Positions 49,534 to 60,600 of a stretch of DNA of 64,000 bases are shown in pieces. The notes under the pieces are model-generated. The model did not search any database. It was not told where the DNA came from and was given only the letters and a program-made list of their open reading frames with translations. Made by a program: the position numbers and the translations under genes. Within the stretch, counting starts at the first letter, position 1. Each line of letters begins with the position of its first letter. Source of the DNA: Caulochytrium protostelioides (lineage: Eukaryota > Chytridiomycota > Caulochytriomycetes > Caulochytriales > Caulochytriaceae); contig ML014176.1 of assembly GCA_003615045.1 (NCBI GenBank), positions 1-64,000 of the forward strand. Direction: 5' to 3'.

Positions 49534-50409
49534 TCAGATAGCTTCGCTCGCAAGCTTCTTGATGGCTGTGCGCTCGGCCTCAGGCAGTGCATACAGCGGG
49601 CCCATGACGCTGCGCTGCAGTGTTTGGTAGAGCCGCGCCGCGTGCTCCTCGTCCTTCACGTGCGCCTTGATGGTCGCGGCGAGCGCCGCCCAGAACGCCG
49701 GCGTCGTGCTCGCGCCGTGCACGGCCGCCACATACGGATCCGAGGTATCGTGCGGCGTCCGCGTCAATGCCGCCGCGGCGGCGGCACCAGCAGCCTGGGC
49801 CTCATCGCCGTGGGCGGCGCCGGCGCCAGCCACGGCCATGACGGGCGTCGACGGCGCGCTCGTCTTGCGATAGGAGAGATGCAGCACGGTCGGCGCGGCG
49901 GCGGCGTCCGACGCGAACGCGTACTCGGCCAGCGCCTGCGTGTCGCGCAGGGCCTTGCCCTTGAAGAGCAGCCGCTGCGCGTCGACGGGGACGCCCGTGG
50001 CGCGCTCGACGTGGCCTTTGAGCTGCTCGACGAGGTCGGTGGGCGCCGCCGTGACAGTGTGCGTCGCGCCGCCAAGGATCTTGACCGTGAACGTGATGAA
50101 CGGCGTGCCCGCGGCGGCCGCGTCGCCCGTGGCGGCGGCGGCGGCGGCACCGCCCGCGGCGTCGGACGGCGTGGCTGTTGCGTCTTCGAACGTGCTCGTG
50201 GTGGTGGCGGCCGGCGCGGTATGGCCGGTGGCGGGCGGGCCGGGCCAGCAGGCGGCGATATCGCTTGGCGACAGGTCGAATGGCCAGTCCATGTTCGGCA
50301 TCGCCTCGTGCTTCGGCTCGAGGTCGGCGCTGAGCTTGTGCGCGACGGGGCGGCTCGCGATGTGGGCCAGCAGGCCCGAAAGGACCTTCAGCTCATCGGA
50401 AGCGTTCAT
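49534..50409 (-). CDS. GET5: GET pathway ubiquitin-like protein GET5 (MDY2/UBL4)
   Basis: A 291-residue protein. The N-terminal ~45 residues (ELKVLSGLLAHIASRPVAHK...) correspond in position to the fungal Get4-binding segment. After an Ala/Thr linker comes a ubiquitin-like domain (about 104-182; FTVKILGGATHTVTA, QRLLFKGKALRDTQ, VLHLSYRK), then a linker and a helical C-terminal homodimerisation domain (about 240-291; FWAALAATIKAHVKDEEHAA, YQTLQRSVMGPL, ERTAIKKLASEAI) similar to UBL4A's tail. With Get4 and Sgt2 it hands tail-anchored membrane proteins to Get3. No C-terminal diglycine, as expected. The start is the first ATG. Confidence 0.82.
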   Translation of the reverse strand: MNASDELKVLSGLLAHIASRPVAHKLSADLEPKHEAMPNMDWPFDLSPSDIAACWPGPPATGHTAPAATTTSTFEDATATPSDAAGGAAAAAATGDAAAAGTPFITFTVKILGGATHTVTAAPTDLVEQLKGHVERATGVPVDAQRLLFKGKALRDTQALAEYAFASDAAAAPTVLHLSYRKTSAPSTPVMAVAGAGAAHGDEAQAAGAAAAAALTRTPHDTSDPYVAAVHGASTTPAFWAALAATIKAHVKDEEHAARLYQTLQRSVMGPLYALPEAERTAIKKLASEAI

Positions 50410-51536
50410 GGCGGCCAGCGCGCAAAGCGGGAGTGTGCGATCAGGATCGGTTCAGCGAAACGGAGGTGTCGGAGCGTGGCTCGTCGGTGGCTCGTCGGTG
50501 AATCGGCTTTGGTACAGGGTCGTGATCAGCGAGCACAGAATGCGGTGTGAATGCGGTATGGATGCGTTGTGCATGCAGAGCCAGCGGGCGACCATTCATG
50601 GAGAAGTATAACAGCCGTCGGCGGCGGCTCGTCTCCTCGCACGCTGTGACACATGCCACAGCACGTGGCGAGCCGTCGCTTAGACGCGCGTGCGCCATCT
50701 TCATACGGTGGACCATGCGTTGGATGGATTCACGCGAAGGCCCCTTCCGGTGCGGAGCGCCTATCGTGCCGACGACCCGCCAAGGAAGAAGGAAAGCGGG
50801 GCCGTCGGCGCCGAGACATCGCACTCAGCCAAGCGCGAGCACTTCGGCCCGCCGTCGCCACCAAGGCCGCTCGTGCTTGTCGTTGCACCAGGACGCGCTG
50901 GCTCCGACGGGCGCTGAACCGGTGGACCGCTACACATACAGCTCATACCACTAGAATCGAAAAAAAGGGAGATCAACGCTCTTGATAACAGTCATCGTTG
51001 ATGGTCGAAGGTATGACCGGCCACGCGTCAGTCAGGCGCGTGGATGCCCATGCTGGATACCCAAGCTTCCTGAAGCGAGAGGGGCCACCTCACGCGTGTG
51101 CCGACCGTGAGACCGTCCGCAACCTCCGGCCCGGTGACAGCGACGACGACAACGACGTTGCGCTGGACGCGAGGTTCCCCGTGGTCCTCATCGTTCCCCC
51201 TTTTCGACCGTTGCATCGCATCCAGGACGTCCTCTCTGGGCGTTAGAGCCGTCGCGCGGCGAGTCCTGCGAGATCATTTCATGCCCTCGCCGTCGTCTCC
51301 ACTTCCCTCGAATTCCATCAGACGCCTCCACGTGGTTCGCGACTTGTTCCCGGATTGTTCTCCGACGCCGACACGACCGGTCGCCAATTCCCCCCTTCCC
51401 TGCTCTCTTGGCCCCGACGGCGTGATCCGGCGTGGTCCGGCGTGGCGTTGGTGCGCGGCAGCGCTCGCTCTCTTGGCACGATATCTCCGCTGACCACGTG
51501 TTGCCGATCCCCAGCGCTGCATCCCCACGTTCCGCC
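50410..51536. other. Divergent intergenic region
   Basis: 1.1 kb between GET5 (-) and the coiled-coil gene (+). CACGTG sites lie at 50662, 51329 and 51495, the last 37 bp before the plus-strand ATG. No gene seen. Confidence 0.5.
51495..51500. promoter_or_regulatory. CACGTG site near coiled-coil gene start
   Basis: E-box core 37 bp upstream of the ATG at 51537; a second copy lies at 51329-51334. Confidence 0.3.
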
Positions 51537-53946
51537 ATGCGTCCGCTCGATGACCTGCAGGCCCTGACGGGCCTGCTCGCGACGATCGCCGACCAGACCC
51601 ACCAGCTGAGCAGGCAGTGCGACGTCGCCGAGCCCGCAGCGGAGTCTGCGGCGTCCACCGACGCCGCGCCGTCGCGCCGTCCCGTCGCCGTTGTTACGGC
51701 GCCCGATCGGCTCGCCAAGGCCGAGCCTGCCGAGCCGATGCTGTCGCCGGTGGTCGCGGCCATGCAGACGGGCCGCGTGATGGCCGTCGTCAAGATGTCG
51801 TCGTCGTCGTCAGCAGCCGCAGCCGCAGCAGCCACGGCATCGACGGCGCCGATGGCCGCGCCCACGGCGGCGTCCGTGACGGCTGCTCGTGCGGTCCCGG
51901 CGTCCGCGGATGCGCCGCCCCCGACGGAGGCGCCCGAACGGCCAACGCCGCCGCCACACCGCGAGACCGACAACGAGAAAGAGAACGAGAACGAAAACGA
52001 GAACGAGGCGCCGCCTGATGCTGACGCCGTCGAAGCCGCCGGGCAACACGCGCAAGCCATGTCGCGCGAGCTTGCTGTGAAGCTCCGCGACATCCAGGCG
52101 TTCTGGCAGGACCACTCGCTGGCCAGTCTCTCGCACCCCGACCTCACGGCGGCCACGGCGGCCTCGACAACCGCCGTTGAGGCATCGGCGCCGCCCCCCC
52201 GTCGTGGCGATGCCGACCCCGCCAGCAGCCCCGCCGAACCCGAGGCCGCCGAGCACGACACTGCCGACCATGGCGCCGGCTCGATGGTCTTTGTCGCGCC
52301 GACGATGCTTATGACGCCGCCGAGCGAGACGCTTGAAGCCGCCGCCGCGTGGTGCCTCCACGACGCGCAGCCGCTGCGCGACAGCGAGCTCGCGCGCCGC
52401 GCCATGCGGCAGACGCGGCTGCTCGAGTGGGAGGTCGGCGGCCTCCGCGCCGAGCGCGCGCTCCTCCAGCGCCGCGTCGCCGCCGCCCACGGCCGCGCCC
52501 GCGAGCACGCGCAGGCGCGCCGCGACAGCGACGCCCACGCCGCCGCGCTCGCCGCGCGCCTCGTCGAGACGGACGCCGCGCTCGCCGACCAGACCGACGC
52601 CGCTGCCGCGCTACGGGCCGAGCTGGCCGCCGCCGCCCGCGCCGCCGCGGCCGCCACGGAGGCCGACCGCGCGGCCCACGCCGCGGCGCTCGCAGCGCTT
52701 GAGCAGCAGCTGCAGCAGCGCGACGCGGCGCTGCGTGACGCGGCGGCCGAGCACGCCGCGGTGCTGGCGAACGCCCAGCGCGACCACGACGCGGCCGTCG
52801 CCGACGCCGCGCGGCGCGCCGATGCCGCGGCGCGCGGCCACGCGCAGGCCATGGACGCCGAGCGCCGCGCCGCCGCCGACGCCGCCGCCGCGCACCGCGA
52901 CGAGGTCGCGCGGCTCACGGCGCGCTGCGAGCGCCAGACGAGCCTCGTCGCACGCTTGGAGGGCGAGGTCGCGCAGGGCCAGGCGGAGGCGGCGCAACTG
53001 CATGCCGAGGCCGCGCGGTACCGCGACGAGACGGCGCGGCTGCGCGACGAGATGCAGGCGGCGCGGCGGGAAGCGGCGCAGTCGGCGCAGGCCGCCGCCG
53101 ACGCCGTCGCGCAGGCCGCCGCCTCGCGGCCGCCGCCCGCAGGCCCGGACGTCGGCGAGATGGCGGCGCTGCAGGCGGACGTTGCGGAGCTCCTGCGGGA
53201 GCGCGAGGACGTGTGGGCGCCGCAGCGCGCGCGGCTCCAGCGCCAGGTGCAGGAGCTCCAGCTTGAGCGCGACACGCAGCGCAAGCGCTTCAGCGAGGAA
53301 CTGCGTGTGATGGAGGACGAGATGCTCGCCATGTCGGCGGACTTGCGTGTGCTCGAGAAGGAACGCGACGGCCTCAAGCGCAAGCTGCTCGGGCTGACCG
53401 GGCGCCCAGGGCCCGCCGCCGGCATGGCAGTCTCGCCTGCGGCGGCCGCCGCATGGGCGGCGCCTGCCGCCGAGCCCCGCGAAGCCGCCGCCGCGCCGGC
53501 GCAGTCGCGCTCGCCCATGAAGGGCCGACGCTCGGCGGCGTCCGCGGCCGCTTCGGCTCAGAAGCCGCGCCACCGCGCCCTCGACGCGACGGCGGCGGCC
53601 GGGCGCGATAGGGAGAGCGCCCGTGCCGCGTCGCCGCGTGCGGAACGCCGCGCCCACCACAAGTCAGCGCGCGCGTCGACGCTCACGGTGCGGCTGGATG
53701 GCCCTGAGACGTCGGCCGAAGCTGACGCTGAGGCCGAGGCCGAGGCGGACGGCCGCGAATCCGTAGCGCTGACGGTGCCAGCGCGCGGAACCTCCCGTGG
53801 CGGCCGTGCCGCCCGCGGCGCTGTGGCGTCCTATGCTGAGTCGCCCGTTTCCTCCGGCCGTGCCGAGCGTCCGAAACGCCGACCGACGGCCGCCGATGCC
53901 GAAGCCGACGAAACGACGTCTGCGGCCGACGGCGACGACCGCACCA

Positions 53947-53980
<34 letters not shown>

Positions 53981-54686
53981 AGCGGCGGCGGCGGCGCGGC
54001 CGACGCGCAAACGTCGGCGTCGCCAGCCCAGCGCGAGCGCCGACTCGTCCGCCGCGCCCCTCACCCTGTCGGGATCGCAGGACGCCGCGCCTCGGACGCC
54101 GCTCGTCCGCCGCGCGAACCGCGCCGCGTCCAAGCAAGCGGCCGCCGCCGCGGCCGCCGCGGCCGGTAGTCCTCCCAGTGCCGAGAGCGACACCGCTGCG
54201 CAAGAGACCACGCGCGCCGCAGCACCGGCACCGGCGCCGGCGCCTCGTGCCGCCGGTGCCGGCAAGACGAGCCGCGCCCGCGCCGCCGCGGCCTCGACCG
54301 CCGCGCCCGCGCCCGCGCCCGCGCCGGCCGTGCTGCAGCTTCCGCGCCTCGCGTCCGGCACGAGCTCCCACTCGGGCTCGGGAGCAGCGGCCGCCGGGCC
54401 GACGGCGTCGGCGATGCCGACCCTCGGGCTGACGGCAAAGCTGATGGATGCGGCGGCGGGCGGCAAGACGCGGTCGCTGGCGACGGCGCGGCCCTCGATG
54501 GCGATGCCGGTGCTGGCGGCGCCGGCGCGCGCGCCGAGTTTCGGTCGCTCATTTGCGTTCGGCAAAGGCGGCAAGTCGGGCGCCGCGCCCGGCCGCGGCG
54601 GCGGCAAAGCGCTCGACCCCGCCGCACTCGATGCCTTGATCAGCAATATCGGAAAGGGCGCCGGCGTGCAAGTCCCAGCCGCGTAA
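51537..54686 (+). CDS. Long coiled-coil protein, function unknown
   Basis: A 1049-residue protein I cannot assign. The N-terminus begins MRPLDDLQALTGLLATIADQ, a short amphipathic helix. A Ser/Ala/Pro/Glu-rich stretch follows. Residues about 268-621 form a nearly continuous Ala/Arg/Glu/Gln heptad-rich coiled coil, ending in LRVLEKERDGLKRKLLGLTG. The C-terminal ~430 residues are basic, Ala/Pro/Ser/Arg-rich and disordered, with an acidic Asp-Gly-Asp patch (about 800-815) and possible nuclear-localisation clusters (RPTRKRRRRQ). The layout suits a cytoskeletal, spindle or chromatin scaffold; that is inference. The start is the first ATG. It converges with the beta-adaptin gene. A 776-codon antisense frame across it is a shadow. 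Confidence 0.65.
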
Positions 54687-54934
54687 CGACGACGGATATA
54701 CCCCTGAAGATGCGTCGTCGCTGTGACGAGCATGTCACAATGTCGACGGCGACGCGTTTTTTTTTTTTCTTGTAGAGAGCCTCATACCCCCCATCTCCGA
54801 TCATTCCTCGGTTGACTCCACCCGTCATCGTGACGTCTTGAGAGAAAAAAAATTACATTGTGTTGTAAAAACAAAGAAGCAAACAAAGCGCAGGTCGACA
54901 GGCACGTCACAAGGGTTGGAGGCATGGCACCATG
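54687..54934. other. Convergent 3' intergenic region
   Basis: 248 bp with a T13-type run near 54758 and an A-run near 54844; 3' ends of both converging genes. Confidence 0.6.
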
Positions 54935-57601
54935 CTACAACGGCCGCGCGGCTTGCAGCGACGCCATGATCGCGTCGGGCAAGTAGACGGCAAAGTAGTA
55001 CGTGCCGAGCTGATTTTTGACCGCGACCTGAAGCATGTTGGGCGGCGCCATGGGGCCCTTGCCGCCGTGGGTGCCCATCAGCAGCGTCGCGGGCACGGTG
55101 CCGTTCGCAGGCACCTGCGTCACCGCAAGCGGCGCGACGGGCGCCAGCCCGAAGGGGTTCACGTTGAACTGGATCGCCAGTTCCGTCATCAGTGTCGGCG
55201 TCGTGTTGGTGAACGTCAGGTGCAGCGCGACCGGCTGCGCGGGCGAGGGCCCTGCGACCACTCCGACGGCGATCTGGAGGCCGTTGGCCCGTGCGGCTTC
55301 CAGCACGACCGTCGGAGGCGCCGCCGCCGCCGCCGCGCCGCCGGCCACCGTCGCGAGCGGCGGCGACGTGCGGGTTTCCGTGAGGCCGCCGAGCCCGCTG
55401 AGGCCTGCCAGGGCTTGGCTGCTGGTGACCTTGGCGGTGGGCGGCGTGCCGCCGCTGCCCATCAGGTCGTCCATCCCGAGAAGGTCGTCGAGTGGAGAGC
55501 GCGCCCGCGCGGCGGCAGCGGCGGCCGTCGCCGTCGTCGCAGTCGTCGGAGTCGCGCCGCCAAGACCGCCGAGACCGCCGAGGCCCATCCCGCCCGTGAG
55601 GATGTCGAGGTCCGCCTTGCCACTCGTGGCCGGGATCGTCGTCTGTGGCGTGGCCGCCGTCGAGGACGCCGGCATATCGAAGTCGAGGTCCAGCAGATTC
55701 TCAATGTTGGCGCCGGTGACTTTGGCGGTTTCCTTGATGACGGCGACGCGGTCGGTGTCGTCCATGTCAATGAGCGGGTTAGCCCGGCCGTCTTCGGCCT
55801 CGGCGTCCCGCAAGCCCAGGGGTGCGGCGGCGGAGCGGCGCTGCGTGCCCTGCTGGCCGAGTTGCGCCGCGGGCTTGTAGTAGATGCTAGCGAGCGAGCC
55901 CAGGTGGCACATCAACTCGTCGAGCAGTGTTTCGGGGACGGCACGCGTCTCGACCGCCATGGGCGGTTTCTCGGCCGACACGACGGCCTGCGCCACCTCG
56001 ACGTTGCTCGAGAGCAGCCGCCAGTAGATGAACGCACGGTCGCGGATATCGGGGTTTTCCGAGACGCTCGTCGCGGTCGACAGCATCTCCTGGACGAGGT
56101 GGCTGCTCGTTTGTGGCGAGAACAGGAACAGCCGCACGACGGCGGTCAGCAGCTGGACCTGGACGGTGGCGGGCTCCTCGCGGAAGTTCTCGGCATACCC
56201 CGAGAGGATCGCGAGCGCGTCGGGCACGAGCGCCACGTGCTCCCCGACGATCCAGATCAGCGCCGCCTTGGCGTACGCGTCGTCCAGCACCTCGTGGAAT
56301 GGCGTGATGGTCGGGATGACGGAGTTGAAGCGCCCCGGATATTGCCGCAGGATGTCCTGGAAGACGAGCATCGCGGCCTGGATGACATGCGGCGTCTTCG
56401 TCTGGGTCATGGTCACGACCGTCTCGACGCAGCGCTCGGCCGTTTCGGGAATCTGGAGCGCACACCGGCCCACGGCCGCAACCGCCTTCTGCGAGAAATC
56501 GATGTCGACCTCGTTCGCATACTCAATCAGTTCCGACAGTACCTGGTCCACGTTGTCGGCATCGACGAGGCGCAGCATCATCGTCAGCTTCTCGAGCTTG
56601 ACGTAGGGCGGGTCGTTGTACTTGGTGAAGAAGATGCGGATCTCACCCTTCAGCAGATGCGGCGAGCGCTGCAGGATCAGAGACATGTTGCGCAGCGCCA
56701 CGTACTGGATCTCGGGCTCGGACGCGAGCAGCGTGATGAGCGGCGGTGCCATCTTCTTGTCCACGGTTCGGTGCAGCTCGTCGTTGTTCAGGTGCGGCTG
56801 GTACAGCAGCAGCACCTTGATGGCTGCCAGGACCACCGACGCGTTCGCGTGCTGGATGCGCGGCAGCACGCGCTCGGTCATGTCGCACGCCTCGCGGCTA
56901 TCCTGCGGCGTGTAGTTGGCGAGCGAGGACAGGATGCAGACCTGGCCCCACTCAGTGCACTCGTTCAGCGCCGCGAGCAGCTTCGTGAGGATCTGCCCAT
57001 CCGCGGGCGCGGCGCCGCTGTTGCTCTCGCGGATTTCGTCGAGCGCGGCCACCGCGTTGGCGATGACCATCGGGTTCTTGTCGGAGACGAGGTCCTGCAG
57101 GATCTCGATGAGACCGTTGTCGATCGCGGCCTGCGGGTTCAGGTCGTAGATCTTGGCCACGCAGAGCGCGGCGACCTTGCGGACGTATGGGTCGTCGTCG
57201 CGCAGTCCTTTCTTGAGGGGCTCGATGACATAGTCGAGGATCTTCTCGGCGCGCAGGCAGCCCATCGTGCGGATCGCGAGCGCGCGGATCAGCGGATTCG
57301 GGTCGTCGGTATCCTTGACGAACGTGTTCACCACGAGAATCACGAGCTCCGGCTGCGTCTTGGCATAGTTGATCAGGTACAAGTAGACGAGCTTCTTCAG
57401 CTCCAAGTCGTCCGTCTGCATGTTCTTGACGACGTCGGCAAACAACGACGACACGTCTTTGCCAATCGTCATATTGGCAATCACACGCTTCACGGTCTCC
57501 TTGCGCTTCTCGCGGTACTCCGAGTTGAGATCGGCCTTCAGCTCAAAGTTCTCGCCCTTCTTGTTGGTCGCGAAGAACCGCGGCGCGAGTGACGACGCCA
57601 T
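54935..57601 (-). CDS. AP-1/AP-2 adaptor complex beta subunit (beta adaptin)
   Basis: An 888-residue large adaptin. The trunk (about 1-560) is highly conserved: FATNKKGENFELKADLNSEY, LELKKLVYLYLINYAKTQPE, NPLIRALAIRTMGC, DDDPYVRKVAALCVAKIYDL. The hinge carries two clathrin boxes, LIDMD (about 609) and LLDLD (about 634). The C-terminal ear starts near 775 and contains the sandwich subdomain (ELAIQFNVNPFGLAPVAPLA, NMLQVAVKNQLGTYYFAVYL), but the protein stops there. The platform subdomain present in animal beta1/beta2 is absent. It joins AP-1 and/or AP-2 in clathrin coat assembly at TGN, endosomes or plasma membrane; sequence alone does not separate AP-1 from AP-2. The start is the family-like MASSLAPRFFATNKKG. 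Confidence 0.95.
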   Translation of the reverse strand: MASSLAPRFFATNKKGENFELKADLNSEYREKRKETVKRVIANMTIGKDVSSLFADVVKNMQTDDLELKKLVYLYLINYAKTQPELVILVVNTFVKDTDDPNPLIRALAIRTMGCLRAEKILDYVIEPLKKGLRDDDPYVRKVAALCVAKIYDLNPQAAIDNGLIEILQDLVSDKNPMVIANAVAALDEIRESNSGAAPADGQILTKLLAALNECTEWGQVCILSSLANYTPQDSREACDMTERVLPRIQHANASVVLAAIKVLLLYQPHLNNDELHRTVDKKMAPPLITLLASEPEIQYVALRNMSLILQRSPHLLKGEIRIFFTKYNDPPYVKLEKLTMMLRLVDADNVDQVLSELIEYANEVDIDFSQKAVAAVGRCALQIPETAERCVETVVTMTQTKTPHVIQAAMLVFQDILRQYPGRFNSVIPTITPFHEVLDDAYAKAALIWIVGEHVALVPDALAILSGYAENFREEPATVQVQLLTAVVRLFLFSPQTSSHLVQEMLSTATSVSENPDIRDRAFIYWRLLSSNVEVAQAVVSAEKPPMAVETRAVPETLLDELMCHLGSLASIYYKPAAQLGQQGTQRRSAAAPLGLRDAEAEDGRANPLIDMDDTDRVAVIKETAKVTGANIENLLDLDFDMPASSTAATPQTTIPATSGKADLDILTGGMGLGGLGGLGGATPTTATTATAAAAAARARSPLDDLLGMDDLMGSGGTPPTAKVTSSQALAGLSGLGGLTETRTSPPLATVAGGAAAAAAPPTVVLEAARANGLQIAVGVVAGPSPAQPVALHLTFTNTTPTLMTELAIQFNVNPFGLAPVAPLAVTQVPANGTVPATLLMGTHGGKGPMAPPNMLQVAVKNQLGTYYFAVYLPDAIMASLQAARPL

Positions 57602-60600
57602 CGTGGGCAGCGGGCGACGGCGCGGCGCGTGGCGAGGGGCGAGGAGCGGGGGGTAACAGCGTCAGAGAGGGCTCCTCGGCGGGACAGGAACGGCGAGCGA
57701 GTTCTCGAGAAAGAACGCGCACGGGCAGCCGTCACCAAACTAGAGAGACCTGGCCACGTGCTCAGATCAGGGACCCGCACAGGACGAGTTCAGGGACCGA
57801 GCAGGAACCGCTCAGGGATGGCTCAGGGATGGCTCAGGGAACCGGGGCGCCTCGTCGTCACGTGCTGCCACTCTGGGGATCTTTGGGGATCTTCGATCAG
57901 TTGGCCGGATCACATCGACGCGGTGGTCGTCGGGCGAGCGGAGTCGCCGCCGCGTCACTCTGCGCCGTCCGGGCATGCCGCGCGTCCGCCTCGCCTCCGA
58001 AGCGACGAACAAAGCCCCTCTTCCCTCGCCGCGGCGTCCAGAAGACGGCGGCCGTGCCACGTGCGCCGCCTGCATCGAGTTCGAGACCGGCGCGTGCCGA
58101 GGCGGCCCGATGCCGCGCGGCGCATGGCATCCCGTCGGGCGGCCGCCCGTATGCTTTGGCCCACGCGTCCTTTCGTGGCGCCGCGGCGTCGCAGGCCGCC
58201 GTCGTGGTGTGGCGGGCAGCTGGCTGCAACGCTGGGGTTCGGCCGCCACGGTCCCCCGCGGCCTGCCTTCTGGGGCTGCCGATCCCGCGGGCGACGTGGA
58301 CCACGGCGAATGGAGCGAACTGGCCGGCCGGTTGAGGCGAACCCGAAGACAAGGGCGGCCCTGGGATACTCGACGATCGCGATGAGTTCCGGCCATGAAG
58401 GTATCCGCCACGTGACCGAGGACAGCTAAAACACCAGTTGGATATTTGTTGCTCGGAGGATGTCGATCCCTGGACGGCTGGAATGTCATATGAGGACATG
58501 AAAGTGCCGTACCCAAGGCCCCGGTGAGCAAGGCAGAGACATCGTTAGCCTGTATTTTATTATACTTGCCGAAATGTGCTTATAGAGAGAGGCCTAAAGT
58601 GGGGAACCCTTGTGCAGAGCAGAGAGTGGGCAGCGACTCCTTGTCCAAAAGTTTCAACAAGAAAGGCAGCCCATACCCTCTGGATCACGATGCATGCATA
58701 GAGGCGAGACAGATGGTACGCTTGTCATCGATCATCCTGTACCATGTCATGCATGCATGGATGCGGCCACTCGCAAGGGATGGCAGGCCTCGCGTCCAAG
58801 ACAGGCCGTGCCGCGCTCGTCGCGAGCAGCATCAGCATTGGCATCCACCTGCGGATGGCTTGCACGGCGCGCATGGAGCGCGATGGGCGTCATGCCCCTC
58901 AAAGCCGCCCAGCGCGTGTGCACATGACAGGTGGTGTCAATGGGCCACGCGGTTCTGTTCAACGCCTCATTCGCAAGATGTTCTCAGGCTGACCAGGGCT
59001 GGAACAGGCGAGAAACTCGACGAGAGCCCCGGCAGAACCATCATCGGGACGAGGAAGGGAGCCGCTTTTGGGTTTATCCGCGGAGGCAGGCGAGGCGAGG
59101 CGAGGCTGAGCGCGTCTCGAACTCCGACCATACACGGCAATGTCCGTGATGCCTTTCTCTGGTCTTTTGCTTTGTGTGCGAAAGTGCGAAACGTGCGCTT
59201 CACCACCTCGTGACCCATGATCCAGGGGGCACCTCGGCTGGGGTCGATCGTGAATCACTTGCGCATCGCACCGGCCCATGCCGGCATTCTCAGGGGATCA
59301 CACCCTTCCACTGTCTTGGATGACCCGGTTTGACCGGTGCTGGGTCTGACGTCTCCCCAGGCGTTCTTCTGTCACAGTACTCCTCTATGCTGAGGCGATT
59401 CCCCATTCACACATGTGCCAAGGCTGCCGGGACCCTATGAGATTCGGCGGGCAACGAGGGGCACGCCCGCGTCGACCCCCATGCGTGACCGGCGAGGGGC
59501 AGCATCAGGCGCCTCTGTGATACATCCTCCGGCCAGACGGCGACATCCGCATGGGCATGCGTGGCATCGCTTCGTATCGCGGTGCATCGAACCACGGCCA
59601 CGGCCACGATGACCGCCACGACGGCCGGAACAAGCCTGCTAAGCCGGCCCCATGCACCACGCGATCGGATCTCCGCTTGACATGGCGCATCAAAACGCAA
59701 ACGAACCCAGCAAAAGCGACGCCACGAGCGTGTGTCGATCGCCGCGCGCTCACGCAGCGACCAAAGCCCGATGGGTCTGACGGGCGGGAGTGCCGTGTCC
59801 TTGGGCGTCCTTAGGCGTCTCTTGCCGCGGGATGGCAGCAAAGGAGGCGCGTCCCCACAGGCTGCTCACGCCCCACGGTGGGTCGAGGTGGGTCGGCGTT
59901 TCAGTGGAACGGCGCTGACGATGCACCACGGGCCCGCACCCGCGCCCGCGCCAATGCCAGCGAGCCAACGGCGATCGGCGGGCTAGATCGGCACTTCACG
60001 GCCCGCGAGCCAGCGTCAGTGCTTGAGAGATCGCGACAGGCCGGTGCGCCGGCCGAAAGCACCATCGCCGCCGCGCCACAGAGGGGGTCTGATGCGCGTC
60101 AACGGGGGATGCCGGTCGCTCTGACTGCTGCACGACGCCGAAAGTGATTCCATAGCGGCCCGAGGCGACGAAGCATGGCGGCAGCGGCGGATGCCCGACG
60201 CGATGGCGCCGACAGCCATGTCCGACGCTCGGATGGTGAGAATGGAGCGACGCCGTCGGTCGGACACCGACAGGTGTCGCTTGGTTCGGTCCAGCGCATG
60301 GGCATGGACATGGACACCGCAGGCCATGTCAAGGTTTCAGTATGACACCCAAAGCCCACCATGCGAATCGAGACCGGAGTCGGTCGACGTGACGCGCGCA
60401 CGCGCCCCCGTGTGCTCACGCAGTCCATAGGGAGAGAGCGACATTGGGAAAGTGTTGCCGGCGACATGTGAATGCGGGATGCATGGTACATGAGAATGCG
60501 CAAGATCTGCCGCAAATTACATAAAAGGCCGAGGTTGGCCGGAGTGAGCGAGAGAATCGACGCCCGCACGGCGCTCCGAGGGGCGACGGAACAACAAAGC

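Noticed and set aside
51188..53518. 776-codon antisense frame over the coiled-coil gene
   Set aside because: Ala/Ser/Arg low complexity, fully overlapping a better plus-strand gene with heptad structure; explained by GC-ending codons.
58524..59213. 229-codon frame in the 3.9-kb gap
   Set aside because: Opens at GTG, no domain, irregular composition; not supported as a gene.
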